This document shows, in pieces, positions 7,069 through 7,493 of a DNA stretch of 7,493 nucleotides; the stretch's first letter is position 1, and each line of letters begins with the position of its first letter. This stretch comes from G020351775 sp039588335 (GTDB lineage Bacteria; Gemmatimonadota; Gemmatimonadetes; Gemmatimonadales; GWC2-71-9), in the NCBI GenBank assembly GCA_039588335.1, contig JBDGZZ010000198.1, positions 1 to 7,493 of the forward strand, read 5' to 3'. A program made the position numbers and the translations under genes. The notes beneath the pieces were generated by a model. That model saw only the letters and a list, made by a program, of their open reading frames with translations, was not told the origin of the DNA and made no database searches.

Positions 7069-7101
7069 TCGGTGAGTCAGCGGCTCACCGAAATGGGGAG
7101 G
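7069..7101 (+). promoter_or_regulatory. Leader hairpin and adjacent ribosome binding site
   Basis: TCGGTGAG (7069-7076) pairs perfectly with CTCACCGA (7084-7091) around a 7-base loop. Four bases after the stem comes a strong Shine-Dalgarno, GGGGAGG (7095-7101), 3 bases before ATG 7105. The hairpin may position or shield the ribosome site; there is no T-run, so it is not a terminator. Confidence 0.55.
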
Positions 7102-7104
7102 AAT

Positions 7105-7493
7105 ATGTCGGTCGATAGCGCGGATATTCGGATTGCAGTGCTATGCGGGAGCGTAAGGCCGGGTAACTACACCGGAAAGGCCGCCGCCCTGGTGTTGGAG
7201 GAACTCCACAAGTACCCGGACATAGCCGTCGATGTGATCGATCCCGCTGGCCTCGACCTACCGCTTCCGGGAGTCGGTCCAGTCTCGGCGGCGGTCCGGG
7301 AGATGCAACAGAAGGTCACGGACGCTACCGGAGTGGTGTTTGTGACGCCCGAATACCACGGGAGCTTCAGCTCTGTAAACAAGTTGATAATAGACAACAT
7401 GGGCTTTCCATCCGGTCTCCGGGGTAAGCCCGTTGCGTTGCTGGGCGTTGCCTCAGGTGTGATCGGGGCAATCAAGGCGCTGGAGCACCTCCG
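7105..7493 (+). CDS. NAD(P)H-dependent FMN reductase family protein, 3' truncated
   Basis: The visible 129 residues start at ATG 7105 behind a strong RBS and run off the right edge. The family is usually about 175-190 residues, so roughly the last third is missing. The fold is flavodoxin-like: strand IRIAVLCGS (8-16), then the FMN phosphate loop GSVRPGNYTGKAA (15-27), TPEYHGSFSS (81-90) that normally contacts the flavin ring, and LRGKPVALLGVASGVIGAIKAL (105-126). These are hallmarks of the FMN_red family (flavin, quinone, azo or chromate reductases), soluble enzymes that use NAD(P)H. The exact acceptor cannot be told from this part. A terminator-like hairpin and leader hairpin precede it, suggesting a separate transcript from the phosphatase. 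Confidence 0.87.
   Translation, partial: MSVDSADIRIAVLCGSVRPGNYTGKAAALVLEELHKYPDIAVDVIDPAGLDLPLPGVGPVSAAVREMQQKVTDATGVVFVTPEYHGSFSSVNKLIIDNMGFPSGLRGKPVALLGVASGVIGAIKALEHL

Noticed and set aside
7167..7475. 102-codon - strand frame at the right end
   Set aside because: Antisense to the clearly recognisable FMN reductase coding sequence.
1..7493. CRISPR arrays, tRNA/rRNA genes, transposases, phage or defence systems
   Set aside because: No regularly spaced repeats, RNA-gene signatures or hallmark protein motifs were seen on either strand.

Overview
The window holds seven protein genes, all on the + strand, and looks like an ordinary chromosomal stretch from a moderately GC-rich bacterium (roughly 55-60% GC by eye). 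The first gene is a long Asp-box (BNR/sortilin-like) beta-propeller protein. Such proteins are common, often in many copies, in Gemmatimonadota, Acidobacteriota and Bacteroidota. Together with an exported S9-type hydrolase and a GGGAA-type palindromic element between genes, this suggests a marine or soil Gemmatimonadota-like organism. That assignment is inference only; no rRNA or other phylogenetic marker is present.

Layout. 2-2986: propeller protein, cut at its 5' end by the window edge. 3006-3055: large hairpin. 3096-4046: MmuM-type homocysteine S-methyltransferase. 4053-4694: cytoplasmic serine esterase, 6 bases behind it and probably co-transcribed. 4769-5836: secreted alpha/beta hydrolase of the prolyl-oligopeptidase (S9) type with a strong RBS, closed by a textbook terminator at 5862-5897. 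5984-6139: very small Arg-rich single-pass membrane protein. 6145-6921: HAD-IIA phosphatase resembling LHPP, starting 5 bases after the small gene. 6922-7104: non-coding gap with a spaced direct repeat, two mutually exclusive small hairpins, a terminator-like hairpin and a leader hairpin. 7105-7493: NAD(P)H-dependent FMN reductase-family protein, cut at its 3' end by the window edge.

How the genes relate. They do not form one obvious pathway. The mmuM-esterase pair looks like a small operon for methionine salvage plus an unassigned esterase. The propeller protein and the S9-type hydrolase probably act outside the cytoplasm. The small membrane protein and the HAD phosphatase are close enough for translational coupling. 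The FMN reductase gene appears to be a separate transcription unit with a structured leader.

I found no CRISPR array, transposase, phage gene, tRNA/rRNA, toxin-antitoxin pair or recognisable defence system. The most interesting points are the small membrane protein coupled to the LHPP-like phosphatase, the structured 6936-7101 intergenic region, the propeller-less S9-type hydrolase with a helical N-terminal segment, and the hairpin at 3006-3055.
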